Source: Nostocoides sp. F2B08 (GTDB lineage: Bacteria > Actinomycetota > Actinomycetes > Actinomycetales > Dermatophilaceae). From it: a stretch of 64,000 bases of DNA. The stretch lies in assembly GCF_009184895.1 (NCBI RefSeq), contig NZ_WESE01000002.1:124001-188000 (forward strand), given 5' to 3'. Of this stretch, positions 44,599 to 52,303 are shown piece by piece (the first letter of the stretch is position 1; each line of letters begins with the position of its first letter). Below the pieces are notes generated by a model, which had not been told where the DNA came from, ran no database searches, and saw only the letters and a program-made list of their open reading frames with translations. Made by a program: the position numbers and the translations under genes.

Positions 44599-45390
44599 AT
44601 GAGCGAGTCCTACTACCGCGCGCTCGGCGCCGGCCGCTACGAGCCGACCGTCCACACCCAGGGCGCGTGGCGCGAGGACGAGCAGCACATGGGTGCGCCG
44701 TCGGCGCTCATCGCGCACTGCATCGAGCGACACGAGCCACGGCCGGACATGCTCCTCTCCCGGATCTCCTACGACATCCTCGGGGTCATCGGCCTCGCCG
44801 TGACGAGCGTGGAGATCGTGACGGTCCGCCCCGGGCGCACGATCGAGCTCGTCGAGGCGGTGCTGAGGACCGGCGCCTCCGACCGTCCCGCGATCAGGGC
44901 CCGGGCCTGGCGGTTGCAGACCTCGGACACCTCGGCGGTCGCGGGCGGCGCCCCGGACCCCCTGCCGGGTCACGAGGACCCGGACGCCCTGCCGGCCTGG
45001 CGGGAGCGCAGCGACGTCTGGCCGGGCGGCTTCATCGCGGCCCTCGACATCCGCCGACCCGGCCCCGTGCGGCCCGGGAGGGGCTCGGTGTGGCAGCGCA
45101 CCGCATACCCCCTCGTCGTGGGAGAGGACACCACGGACACCGCCCGCTTCCTGCTTCACGTGGACACCGCCAACGGCATGGCCGTGCGCCAGGACCCGCG
45201 CGAGTGGCTCTTCCCCAACCTCGACCTGACTGTGCACCTGCACCGACGGCCGCGCTACGGCTGGGTCGGCATCTCCTCCGAGGTCGTGTTCGGCGCCGAC
45301 GGGGTGGGCCTGACCTCGGCAGTGCTGCACGACGAGGACGGCGCCGTCGGCCGGGCGGAGCAGACCCTCACTCTTCGAGGGCCTCGATGA
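44599..45390 (+). CDS. Acyl-CoA thioesterase family protein (double hotdog)
   Basis: 263 residues. SESYYRALGAGRYEPTVHTQ, then GAPSALIAHCIERHEPRPDM and the second-half FLLHVDTANGMAVRQDPREW with FPNLDLTVHLHR follow the TesB-like double hotdog pattern common in actinobacteria (thioesterase family protein). It should hydrolyse acyl-CoA of unknown chain length. Its last 23 bp overlap the end of the convergent sirtuin gene. Confidence 0.82.
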   Translation: MSESYYRALGAGRYEPTVHTQGAWREDEQHMGAPSALIAHCIERHEPRPDMLLSRISYDILGVIGLAVTSVEIVTVRPGRTIELVEAVLRTGASDRPAIRARAWRLQTSDTSAVAGGAPDPLPGHEDPDALPAWRERSDVWPGGFIAALDIRRPGPVRPGRGSVWQRTAYPLVVGEDTTDTARFLLHVDTANGMAVRQDPREWLFPNLDLTVHLHRRPRYGWVGISSEVVFGADGVGLTSAVLHDEDGAVGRAEQTLTLRGPR

Positions 45391-46132
45391 GCGCGGGCAA
45401 CCCGACCGCGGCCGTCACCGGCCAGGCGTGGTCGAGCTCGTGCGACAGGTCGCTGCCGTGCGGGTTGACCTCGATGACCGGGACCCCGTAGCGGGTGGCC
45501 AGCCCGGGCAGCCCGGCCGCCGGGTAGACGATGCCCGAGGTTCCGACGACGAGGAGCACGTCGGCGTCGCGGATGGCGTCGACCGCACGGTCGAACACAC
45601 CCTCGTCGAGCGGTTCGCCGAACCACACGATGTCCGGCCGGATCCGACCCAGGCCGCATCGGGGGCACTGGGGCGGTTCGAGCCGCTCGTGCGGGGACCG
45701 GGGCAGGTCGAGACGCTCGGTGTAGGGCTCGTCGCAGAAGTCGCACTTGTACGCGAAGAGGCTGCCGTGCAGGTGCGCCACCCGTCGGCTGCCCGCCCGC
45801 TCGTGGAGGTCGTCGACGTTCTGGGTGACGACCGTCAGCTCGACACCGTCGCGACCCTCCCAGGCGGCGATGGCCCGGTGCCCGGGGTTCGGCTCACAGC
45901 GGCGGGCGGCCGCAGCCCGCCAGGCGTACCACGCGAACACGCGGGCGGGGTCGCGGTCCCATGCCTCCGGCGTCGCGAGGTCCTCCGGACGGACCCGGGT
46001 CCACAGCCCGGTCTGGGCGTCGCGGAAGGTCGGGATGCCGCTCTCCGCCGACATCCCCGCACCGGTGAGGACGGTGACGCTGCGCGCGTCTCGCGCGATG
46101 TCGCGGATCTCGTCCGGGACCTTCTTCCTCAC
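45368..46132 (-). CDS. cobB: Sirtuin NAD-dependent deacylase (CobB type)
   Basis: 254 residues. TGAGMSAESGIPTFRDAQ (NAD loop), TQNVDDLHERAG, the catalytic His in HLHGS, four zinc Cys in YKCDFCDE and PQCPRCG, and TSGIVYPAAGLP. WYAWRAA fits the Y-x-x-R pair of SIRT5-like desuccinylases, so it may remove acidic acyl groups as well as acetyl. The GTG start at 46132 lies 6 nt after a TACGCT box. An upstream reading frame of ~75 codons is rejected as untranslated. Confidence 0.93.
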   Translation of the reverse strand: MRKKVPDEIRDIARDARSVTVLTGAGMSAESGIPTFRDAQTGLWTRVRPEDLATPEAWDRDPARVFAWYAWRAAAARRCEPNPGHRAIAAWEGRDGVELTVVTQNVDDLHERAGSRRVAHLHGSLFAYKCDFCDEPYTERLDLPRSPHERLEPPQCPRCGLGRIRPDIVWFGEPLDEGVFDRAVDAIRDADVLLVVGTSGIVYPAAGLPGLATRYGVPVIEVNPHGSDLSHELDHAWPVTAAVGLPALIEALEE

Positions 46133-46138
46133 ACGTCC

Positions 46139-46144
46139 AGCGTA
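46139..46144 (-). promoter_or_regulatory. -10 box (TACGCT), leaderless start of cobB
   Basis: TACGCT on the minus strand ends 6 nt before the GTG at 46132. Confidence 0.55.
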
Positions 46145-46296
46145 GGCCGGTCCCCGGATCCCGCCGCCCAGACGTGACGCGCAGACCTTTCTCTCCTCGG
46201 GCGGGAAACCTCCACTTCGGGCGACAACCGTTCCCTCCCGAACCCGAAGGTTGCTTCCTGAAGCCGAGCCCGCGGGCGCCGCGTCAGGGTGACGAA

Positions 46297-47553
46297 TCAG
46301 GACGACGAGGAGGTATGCGCGGGTCGCCTCGCGTGTGTCTCTCGCGCGGGCAGCCACGCGAGGGCGCCGAGCAGGAGGATGACGCCAGTCGCCGCGAAGC
46401 CCTCGGCGTAGCCCCAGCGGTCGATGATGACGCCGACGAGCACGGGGCCGAGGATCGCACCGGTGTCGGTGGCCATCTGGAACCCGGCGAGCACCCCGCC
46501 GCCGGACCGGTTGTTGCCGACGACGTCGGCGACGGTCGCCTGTTGGGCCGGGTTGAGGATTCCCGCCCCGACGCCGGCGACCAGGCAGAGCACGAGGATG
46601 AGCCAGACGGATGAGACGAGCCCGAGGACCAGCGTCGCCAAACCGCTGACGACCAGGCCGCCGAGGGCCGGCGGCTTGCGGCCGATCGAGTCGGCGAGCC
46701 GGCCCGAGAAGGTGAGCGCCAGGGCGTTGCCAGCGGCGAAGATCGCGATGGCGAACCCTGCGATCTGGGCCGAACGCGACTCGTCGCGGGTGCCGATGAG
46801 GACCGCGGTGACGAAGAGCGGGATGATCGCGACGCGCACGCCGAAGTTGGCCCAGCCGTTCGCGAAGCCCGAGGCCAGCGCCGAGCGGAAGGCCGAGTCG
46901 CCGAGCGCCTCGCGGAACGTCATGGCCGGCGAGGTCGAGGACTCCCGGAGCTCGCGCAGCCGGGCCCCGGACAGGAAGGTCGCGACGACGGCGGCCGCGA
47001 TGAGGAGGGCAACCGCGTAGACGAGGAACGGCACCCGCAGCCCGAGACTGCCGAGCAGGCCACCGATCAGCGGGCCGACGACCCCGCCGAGGAGGAACGC
47101 GCTGGCGAACACCGACGACACCCTGCCGCGGATGGCCGGCGGCGCGAGCCGGATGATGAGCGCGGCCGAGGAGACGGTGAACATCGTCGAGCCGATGCCG
47201 CCGAGGGAGCGGAAGAGCAGGAGCTGTCCGTAGCTCTGGGCGAACGCCGTCACCCCGGTCGAGACCGCCACGATGATCAGCCCGGCCAGATAGACCGGTC
47301 GTTCGCCGAGCCGGGTGACGAGGCGTCCGCCGACCGGCGCGAAGACGAGCCGGAAGAACGCGAAGGCGCTCACGACGATCGAGGCGGCGGTCACCCCGAC
47401 GTCGAAGCTGCGGGCGAACTGCGGCAGCACCGGCGTGATGAGCCCGAAGCCGACCGCGATGATGAACGCGGCGCCGATGAGCACCCAGATCTCACGCGGG
47501 ATGCGCGGGGCGGCGGGCATGACTCCCGCGGAGGTCTCTGGCTCGGCTGACAC
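46297..47553 (-). CDS. MFS transporter (multidrug-type, 12 TM)
   Basis: 418 residues. Motif A GGRLVTRLGERPVYLAG follows helix 2, motif C is ASAFLLGGVVGPLIGGLLGS (DHA1 type), and GRLADSIGRKPPALGG repeats motif A in the second half. It should export a drug-like compound with protons. The GTG at 47553 was chosen; a TTG three codons upstream is possible. A Ser-rich tail (HTSSSS) ends the protein. Confidence 0.87.
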   Translation of the reverse strand: MSAEPETSAGVMPAAPRIPREIWVLIGAAFIIAVGFGLITPVLPQFARSFDVGVTAASIVVSAFAFFRLVFAPVGGRLVTRLGERPVYLAGLIIVAVSTGVTAFAQSYGQLLLFRSLGGIGSTMFTVSSAALIIRLAPPAIRGRVSSVFASAFLLGGVVGPLIGGLLGSLGLRVPFLVYAVALLIAAAVVATFLSGARLRELRESSTSPAMTFREALGDSAFRSALASGFANGWANFGVRVAIIPLFVTAVLIGTRDESRSAQIAGFAIAIFAAGNALALTFSGRLADSIGRKPPALGGLVVSGLATLVLGLVSSVWLILVLCLVAGVGAGILNPAQQATVADVVGNNRSGGGVLAGFQMATDTGAILGPVLVGVIIDRWGYAEGFAATGVILLLGALAWLPARETHARRPAHTSSSS

Positions 47554-47607
47554 GGTCAGCAAGTATCCCCCCGTGCGGTCGCCCGCCGAAACGCGCCCGG
47601 GGCGCGG

Positions 47608-49839
47608 TCAGAACAGCTGCCGGGTGCCGACCGCGACGAGCACCGGCACACCGGCGGCGACGACCAGTAGGCTGTCGGCGGCTCGCCACCGGGCGCGGGT
47701 CGCCCAGGTCCGGCGGTATGCGGTGGCGAAGCCGCGCGCGTCCATCGCCACCGCGAGGGCCGCGGCCGAGCCGAGGGTCCGCACGAGCAGTCCGATCGTC
47801 AGGGCCCACACGTGCCGGAGCACGCTGACCGGGCTGCGGCTCGGGCCGATGCCGCGGACCCGGCGGATCGAGCCGAGCTGGCTCCACGTGTCGCCGAAGG
47901 TGTGCAACCGTTGCAGTGCCGCGGAGAGGGCGACCGCGGGTCGAGCGGGAAAGCCGAGGAGCTGGGCGAGGTGGTCGCCGAGCCGGTCGGAGTCGACATA
48001 GCGGATGAGCACGGCCGAGGGGTAGATGATGACGAGCACGCGGGTGACCGCGCCGAGGGCGACCCCGAGGTCCTGGTCCGCGAGCAGCCACGTGGACCAG
48101 CCGACGGACACCGCCCCGAGCAGCCCGGGGATCATCCGCAGGAGGATCCCACGGACCCGGCCCCGCGGGCGCGCGCCCTCACCGGGTGCCCAGAGCGCCG
48201 GCACCGTGAGGGCGACCATGACTGCGAGGACCGCGAGACCGCCCTGCCAGCCTGCGGCGAGGATCCCGGCAGGGACGCCGAGCATCGCGCCGAGGAGGAG
48301 GGCGAGCGGACCACAGCGGGCGGCGAGCGGGCGCCGTTGGCGGGGAGGCGGAGGCGGTTGCCCGACGGTCTGGAGTGACACGACGGCGTCGGCGCCGGCC
48401 ACGACGGCGGGGTCGTGAGTGGCGATCCCGAGGGCCGTGCCCGCCCGCCGCGCCGACTCGAGTAGTCCCATGACGGCCGCCCAGGTCCGGCGGTCCTGAC
48501 CGACGGTCGGCTCGTCGGCGAGCACCATCCGCGGCCGGTGCACGAGTGAGGTGGCCACGCTCAGCCGTCGCTGCTCGCCGCCCGAGAGGTGACGGGGGTC
48601 GGCACCGGCCAGCCGCAGCAGACCCACCGCGTCGAGGATGCGCTCCGCCCGCGCCCAGGCCTCGTCCTCGTCGAGTCCGAGTGCGCGTGAGGTGAGCAGC
48701 ATGTCGTCGAGCACCGTGCCGGCGACGATGGCGGCGGACGGCCACTGCGGCACCCAGGCGACCTCGCGGGCGGCCTCGGTCGTCGTGAGCTCGGCGAAGC
48801 GCTCCGACCGCCCCTCGGTCGGGAGGAACCCGGCGACCGCCGCGAGCAGGGTCGACTTGCCCGACCCGCTGGGGCCGACGAGCACAGTGCTCTGCCCCGC
48901 GCGCATCGTCACGTCGGCGCCGTCTACGGCGACCACCTCGCGCACCCGGCCGTCGGCCCCGAGGCTGCGCCGGACGACCCGCGCGTCGAGCAGCTCCGCG
49001 ACGACTGTGCCGTCGGCCGTATGCGCGGGTCGTCCGAGCACGTCCGCGTCGAGCAGGCGCGGCTCGGGTGGCGCGACGCCGGGCACCCACACGCCCTCGT
49101 CGGCGAGCCGCTGCCCGTGCTCCGCGAGCACGCGCGCGGGCTCCCCGTCGGCGATGATCCGACCACCGTCGTCGAGGACGACGATCCGGGAGGCGAAGGG
49201 TAGCCACGGCTCGAGCAGGTGCTCGACGACGACGGTCGTGAGCCCCTCCCGCTCGACGACCTCGCTGACGACACGGCGCACCGACGCCGCGCTGACCGGA
49301 TCGAGCATGGCCGTGGGCTCGTCGAGGAGCAGGACGCTCGGTTCCATGGCAACGGCTCCGGCGAGCGCCAGACGCTGGGTCTCGCCGCCGCTCAACGACG
49401 CGGTGGGTGCCTCGAGGGCCATGTGCAGCCCGACGGCATCCAGCGCCGCCCGCGCGCGGCCCGGCATGGACGCCGGATCCGCGCCGACGTTCTCGAGACC
49501 GAACGCGACGTCGCGACCGACCGTGGACGCGACGACACCGGCCCCGGGCTCCTGCAGGACGAGCCCGACCTCGCCGGGACGCGCGCCCGGCGCGTGCCCG
49601 TCGATCGACATCGAGCCGGTGCGTTCACCGGCGTCGGCGGTCTCGAGGAGACCCGCGAGCGCCCGAAGCAGGGTGGACTTGCCCGAGCCGCTCGGTCCCA
49701 CGAGGAGGACCCGCTCGCCCGGCTCGACGACGAGGTCGAGGTCGCGCAGCACCGGCTCGCGCCGGCCGAAGGGACGCCAGGTGAGCCCGTCGAGGACGAC
49801 CCGGCCCCGATGTTCGCCGGACGGCGGGGCCTCAGACAG
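47608..49839 (-). CDS. Fused ECF transporter energizing module (EcfA-EcfA-EcfT; YkoDC-like)
   Basis: 743 residues from a proposed CTG start. Two ABC ATPases (about 10-255 and 285-495) each have GPSGSGKSTLL; signatures are LSGGETQRLALA and LSGGEQRRLSVA, Walker B LLLDEPT and VLADEPT. Residues ~510-743 form EcfT with membrane helices and the coupling motifs FGDTWSQLGSIRRVRG and DARGFATAYRR. No ATG, GTG or TTG lies near the beginning; CTG at 49839 has GGGAGG 6 nt upstream and overlaps the ykoE stop. A GTG at 49905 is the alternative. It powers uptake by the YkoE substrate unit. Confidence 0.9.
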   Translation of the reverse strand: MSEAPPSGEHRGRVVLDGLTWRPFGRREPVLRDLDLVVEPGERVLLVGPSGSGKSTLLRALAGLLETADAGERTGSMSIDGHAPGARPGEVGLVLQEPGAGVVASTVGRDVAFGLENVGADPASMPGRARAALDAVGLHMALEAPTASLSGGETQRLALAGAVAMEPSVLLLDEPTAMLDPVSAASVRRVVSEVVEREGLTTVVVEHLLEPWLPFASRIVVLDDGGRIIADGEPARVLAEHGQRLADEGVWVPGVAPPEPRLLDADVLGRPAHTADGTVVAELLDARVVRRSLGADGRVREVVAVDGADVTMRAGQSTVLVGPSGSGKSTLLAAVAGFLPTEGRSERFAELTTTEAAREVAWVPQWPSAAIVAGTVLDDMLLTSRALGLDEDEAWARAERILDAVGLLRLAGADPRHLSGGEQRRLSVATSLVHRPRMVLADEPTVGQDRRTWAAVMGLLESARRAGTALGIATHDPAVVAGADAVVSLQTVGQPPPPPRQRRPLAARCGPLALLLGAMLGVPAGILAAGWQGGLAVLAVMVALTVPALWAPGEGARPRGRVRGILLRMIPGLLGAVSVGWSTWLLADQDLGVALGAVTRVLVIIYPSAVLIRYVDSDRLGDHLAQLLGFPARPAVALSAALQRLHTFGDTWSQLGSIRRVRGIGPSRSPVSVLRHVWALTIGLLVRTLGSAAALAVAMDARGFATAYRRTWATRARWRAADSLLVVAAGVPVLVAVGTRQLF

Positions 49840-50494
49840 CGTGCGCCTCCCGCCTCTCCTGACCCGGCGGGAAGGCGTCGAGCGCCCCGGTCCTGGCGAG
49901 GGCACGCACGAGCGCGAGCCCTCCGAGGCCGGCGATGACGACACCCGAGATCACCATCATGACGAGGTAGACCAGCTGCCACTGGGTGCTCCAGTCGGGG
50001 AAGTACGCGTAGATCTCGTACAGCCACTCGAGCGGCGCGGACAGGGCGCCCGCGGTCACGGCGGCGACGACGCCCCAGCTGCGGTAGCGGAAGATCGCGA
50101 AGCCGAGCTCGGCGCCCAGACCTTGCAGCACGCCGGCGATGAGGACGGTCGCGCCCCACTCCGTGCCGGGTAGCATCGAGGCGAGGGCGGCGACGACCTC
50201 GCAGGCGAGCGCCGCCCCGGGCCGGCGGACGACGAGCCCGCCCACGACGCCTGCCATGAACCACATGCCCACGAACAGACCCATGGCGGGGCGGAAGGTG
50301 AAGCCGAGGGCCGTCAGCGGCCCGTTGTAGAGGATCCCCCAGCCCCACATGGCGATGCCGATGGCGACGCCGAGGAAGGCGACGGTGAGGATGTCGACGG
50401 TGCGCCAGCCGAGCAGCGGTCGGCTGGCGAGGACGAAGCGGCCGGCGCGCGTGGGCGGCGCGCCGGCGGTCCTGGTTCCCGATTCGGTGGTCAT
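49832..50494 (-). CDS. ykoE: YkoE-type ECF substrate-binding (S) component, thiamine precursor uptake
   Basis: 220 residues, about six hydrophobic segments; TVAFLGVAIGIAMWGWGILY, FVGMWFMAGVVGGLVVRRPG and LLIAGVLQGLGAELGFAI-like segments match YkoE. It lies between a TPP riboswitch and the fused ATPase/EcfT gene, so it imports a thiamine precursor such as HMP. An AAGGAG ribosome binding site is 9 nt before the ATG and would be controlled by the riboswitch leader. Confidence 0.9.
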   Translation of the reverse strand: MTTESGTRTAGAPPTRAGRFVLASRPLLGWRTVDILTVAFLGVAIGIAMWGWGILYNGPLTALGFTFRPAMGLFVGMWFMAGVVGGLVVRRPGAALACEVVAALASMLPGTEWGATVLIAGVLQGLGAELGFAIFRYRSWGVVAAVTAGALSAPLEWLYEIYAYFPDWSTQWQLVYLVMMVISGVVIAGLGGLALVRALARTGALDAFPPGQERREAHAV

Positions 50495-50567
50495 GACGAG
50501 TGACTCTCCTTCGATGGCCCACGGAACGCGGGGTGCGCTCCGTCGATTCGAGGAGGAGACCGGGCCA

Positions 50568-50589
50568 CCGCATACACGCTCGTATGCGG
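50568..50589 (-). promoter_or_regulatory. Hairpin in the riboswitch leader (putative expression platform)
   Basis: CCGCATAC (50568-50575) and GTATGCGG (50582-50589) form a perfect 8-bp stem with a 6-nt loop, extended by two more pairs past a mismatch. It lies between the TPP aptamer and the ykoE ribosome binding site. No U-tract follows, so attenuation or RBS sequestration are both possible. Confidence 0.55.
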
Positions 50590-50604
50590 GGGGCGGTCTG
50601 AGAA

Positions 50605-50696
50605 TCCCGACTCCCTTCGCCGGTGCTAACCGGAGCAGGTTCGAGGGTCTGTGGACGGTCCACACTCTCAGCGCTGGGCGCTCCCCTGTCGTCTCC
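50605..50696 (-). promoter_or_regulatory. TPP riboswitch (THI box)
   Basis: On the minus strand the conserved parts appear in order: GGGGAGC, GCTGAGAGTG, ACCCTCGAACCTG, CCGGTTAGCACCGGCGAAGGGA, with closing stem bases at both ends. This is the thiamine pyrophosphate aptamer. It lies about 110 bp before ykoE, so thiamine pyrophosphate shuts down the uptake genes. Confidence 0.95.
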
Positions 50697-50795
50697 ACCC
50701 AGGGTAGCAACCGCTCGCGCGATGGTGGGTGTGCAAGAGTGGGACGAAACCGATCGTGAACCGTCTGCGCAGGTGCAGACAAGGAAGGGGCTGAC

Positions 50796-51080
50796 GTGGG
50801 TCCGCTCGTGTGGAAGGTCGTGGGAGCCGGCTCGGCGATTCTGGCCGGTATCGTCGCCAACAAGATCGTCACGGAAGTCTGGCGGCACTCGGGGCGCGAC
50901 GTCGAAATCGACCCCAACAACCCGGACGTGCCCGTCAGGGAGGCCGTCGTCTTCGCCGGCATCATGGGCCTGGCGGTCGGCCTGGCTCGGGTCTTCGCCA
51001 CGCGGGGGGCGGCGTCCGCCTACCGCAAGGCCGTCGGCGACCTGCCGCCGGACGTCAAGCCCAAGCTGCCGGAGAGCTGA
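50796..51080 (+). CDS. DUF4235 membrane protein
   Basis: 94 residues, GTG start with GGAAGGGG upstream. Two hydrophobic helices (about 3-23 and 51-70) flank WRHSGRDVEIDPNNPDVPVR, as in DUF4235 proteins of actinobacteria. Function unknown. It is divergent from the riboswitch-ykoE unit. Confidence 0.82.
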   Translation: MGPLVWKVVGAGSAILAGIVANKIVTEVWRHSGRDVEIDPNNPDVPVREAVVFAGIMGLAVGLARVFATRGAASAYRKAVGDLPPDVKPKLPES

Positions 51081-51630
51081 ACCGTCGGCGAGCACGCTCG
51101 ACAGGGGACACTGCTCGACAGGCGATGCAGCGCGTGTGACGAGCCGCGTGGCGGATCCCATGCTCGGCAAGAGCGGAGCGCTCCGTTGCGACGACGACCC
51201 GGGGCCAACCGCCTTGGGAGAACTCGAGCCCGCCGTCCGACGTGGATACTCGAGGACTCCCGACGTACGGACTGGGCGATGACGTGGCCGGCCAGCGTTG
51301 TGGTCAAGTCGTCGCGGACACGGGGGATATCCGTGTCGGCGTGAGCGCAGGACGGAAGGATATTCGGGGCCGGCGAAGACGAAGGCTTCGCTCGGCGTGA
51401 AGAGGCTCGACACATCGCCGCCGCGGATGTCTGGCACTCCCTCAGTTTGCGGACCGGCGCGGAGTGCCGTCATCGGCGCTTGCCCGAGAACTCCTGATGA
51501 CCCAGGTTGCGGCAGGAGAGAGCACGCTCCAGGCCATGATCGCCAGGCTCCGAGCCGACCTCGAGGCCCTCGCGTCCACAGTGGCCTGACCAGCCGCCCG
51601 CAACCGCTAGGCGACATCCGGCGGAATGCT
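51081..51630. other. Intergenic stretch without a recognisable gene
   Basis: About 550 bp. The only coding-like piece is a 30-codon frame at 51497-51589 on the plus strand (MTQVAAGESTLQAMIARLRA and on), probably the tail of a lost gene. Base composition is less extreme than upstream. This marks the start of the accessory part of the window. Confidence 0.5.
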
Positions 51631-52041
51631 CTACGTTCGAAGGCGCTCGTTGCGTTGGCCGGTGATCGTGGCGATGAGCTCGAAGTCCTTGTCCACGTGC
51701 AGGAGGGTCAGCCCGGCCAGTTCGGCTGTTGCGGCGATGACGATGTCGGGCATGGAGGGTGTGCGGTGTTCACCCACTGCGGCCAGGAGGAGTTGCACCT
51801 GCACGGCGCGGTCCTCGATGCTCGGGGTCAGGTACTCCACCGGCATCGCGGAGACGGGCGGGCTGGTGAACATCGACCGGGCGTCGTCGCCGCTGCGGGC
51901 CGAGGAGCCCACCTCGAGGCGCGTCACGGTCGTGATCCGGACAGGGCCTCGCTCTATGCGCTCTGCCCACAGCTCGGCGTCGAGGCTGGCGGCCAGGCGA
52001 ACCAGGGCCGATTCGTCGATCAACCACTCGGCTACTGCCAC
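51631..52041 (-). CDS. VapC-type PIN-domain ribonuclease toxin
   Basis: 136 residues, GTG start. PIN acidic residues are visible: [13 protein letters not shown] (first Asp), [12 protein letters not shown] (Glu), [10 protein letters not shown] (Asp) and [12 protein letters not shown] (Asp). It should be an RNA endonuclease toxin. The expected antitoxin frame overlaps its start by 10 nt but lacks a start codon (52032-52166), so the toxin seems orphaned or controlled by something else. Confidence 0.83.
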   Translation of the reverse strand: MAVAEWLIDESALVRLAASLDAELWAERIERGPVRITTVTRLEVGSSARSGDDARSMFTSPPVSAMPVEYLTPSIEDRAVQVQLLLAAVGEHRTPSMPDIVIAATAELAGLTLLHVDKDFELIATITGQRNERLRT

Positions 52042-52166
52042 GCGGCGCCCATCACCTGGGGGGCAGCGAGATCGGTGATCTTGTCGGCGAAGGAGCGCAG
52101 ATCAGCGGCGGAGACCGAGGTTCCCGAGGACCACTCACGCTTACCAGGGCATGTGCTTGGCGAGCG
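52032..52166 (-). pseudogene. Possible truncated antitoxin remnant upstream of vapC
   Basis: An open stretch of about 44 codons ends at a TAG overlapping the vapC start. It encodes [20 protein letters not shown] and ends PQVMGAAWQ, but an in-frame TAG precedes it and no ATG, GTG or TTG lies before the coding-like part. The position fits a VapB antitoxin whose 5' part was lost. The sequence itself is not diagnostic. Confidence 0.4.
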
Positions 52167-52303
52167 CTACCCAGCGCTGGGCGCACTCTGCAGTCCGTGA
52201 TGCCGCGCGAGACTGGGGAGGGTACTGCCTGCAGGTGTCGATGGGGTCGGTAGGCCCAACTGGAGGCATTGCCCTGTGTCGTGAGGGCGCTCATGATGAG
52301 CGA

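Noticed and set aside
52141-52269. 42-codon minus-strand frame ending ECAQRWVALAKHMPW
   Set aside because: No family, no promoter or RBS, and it overlaps the likely antitoxin remnant; too weak to call.
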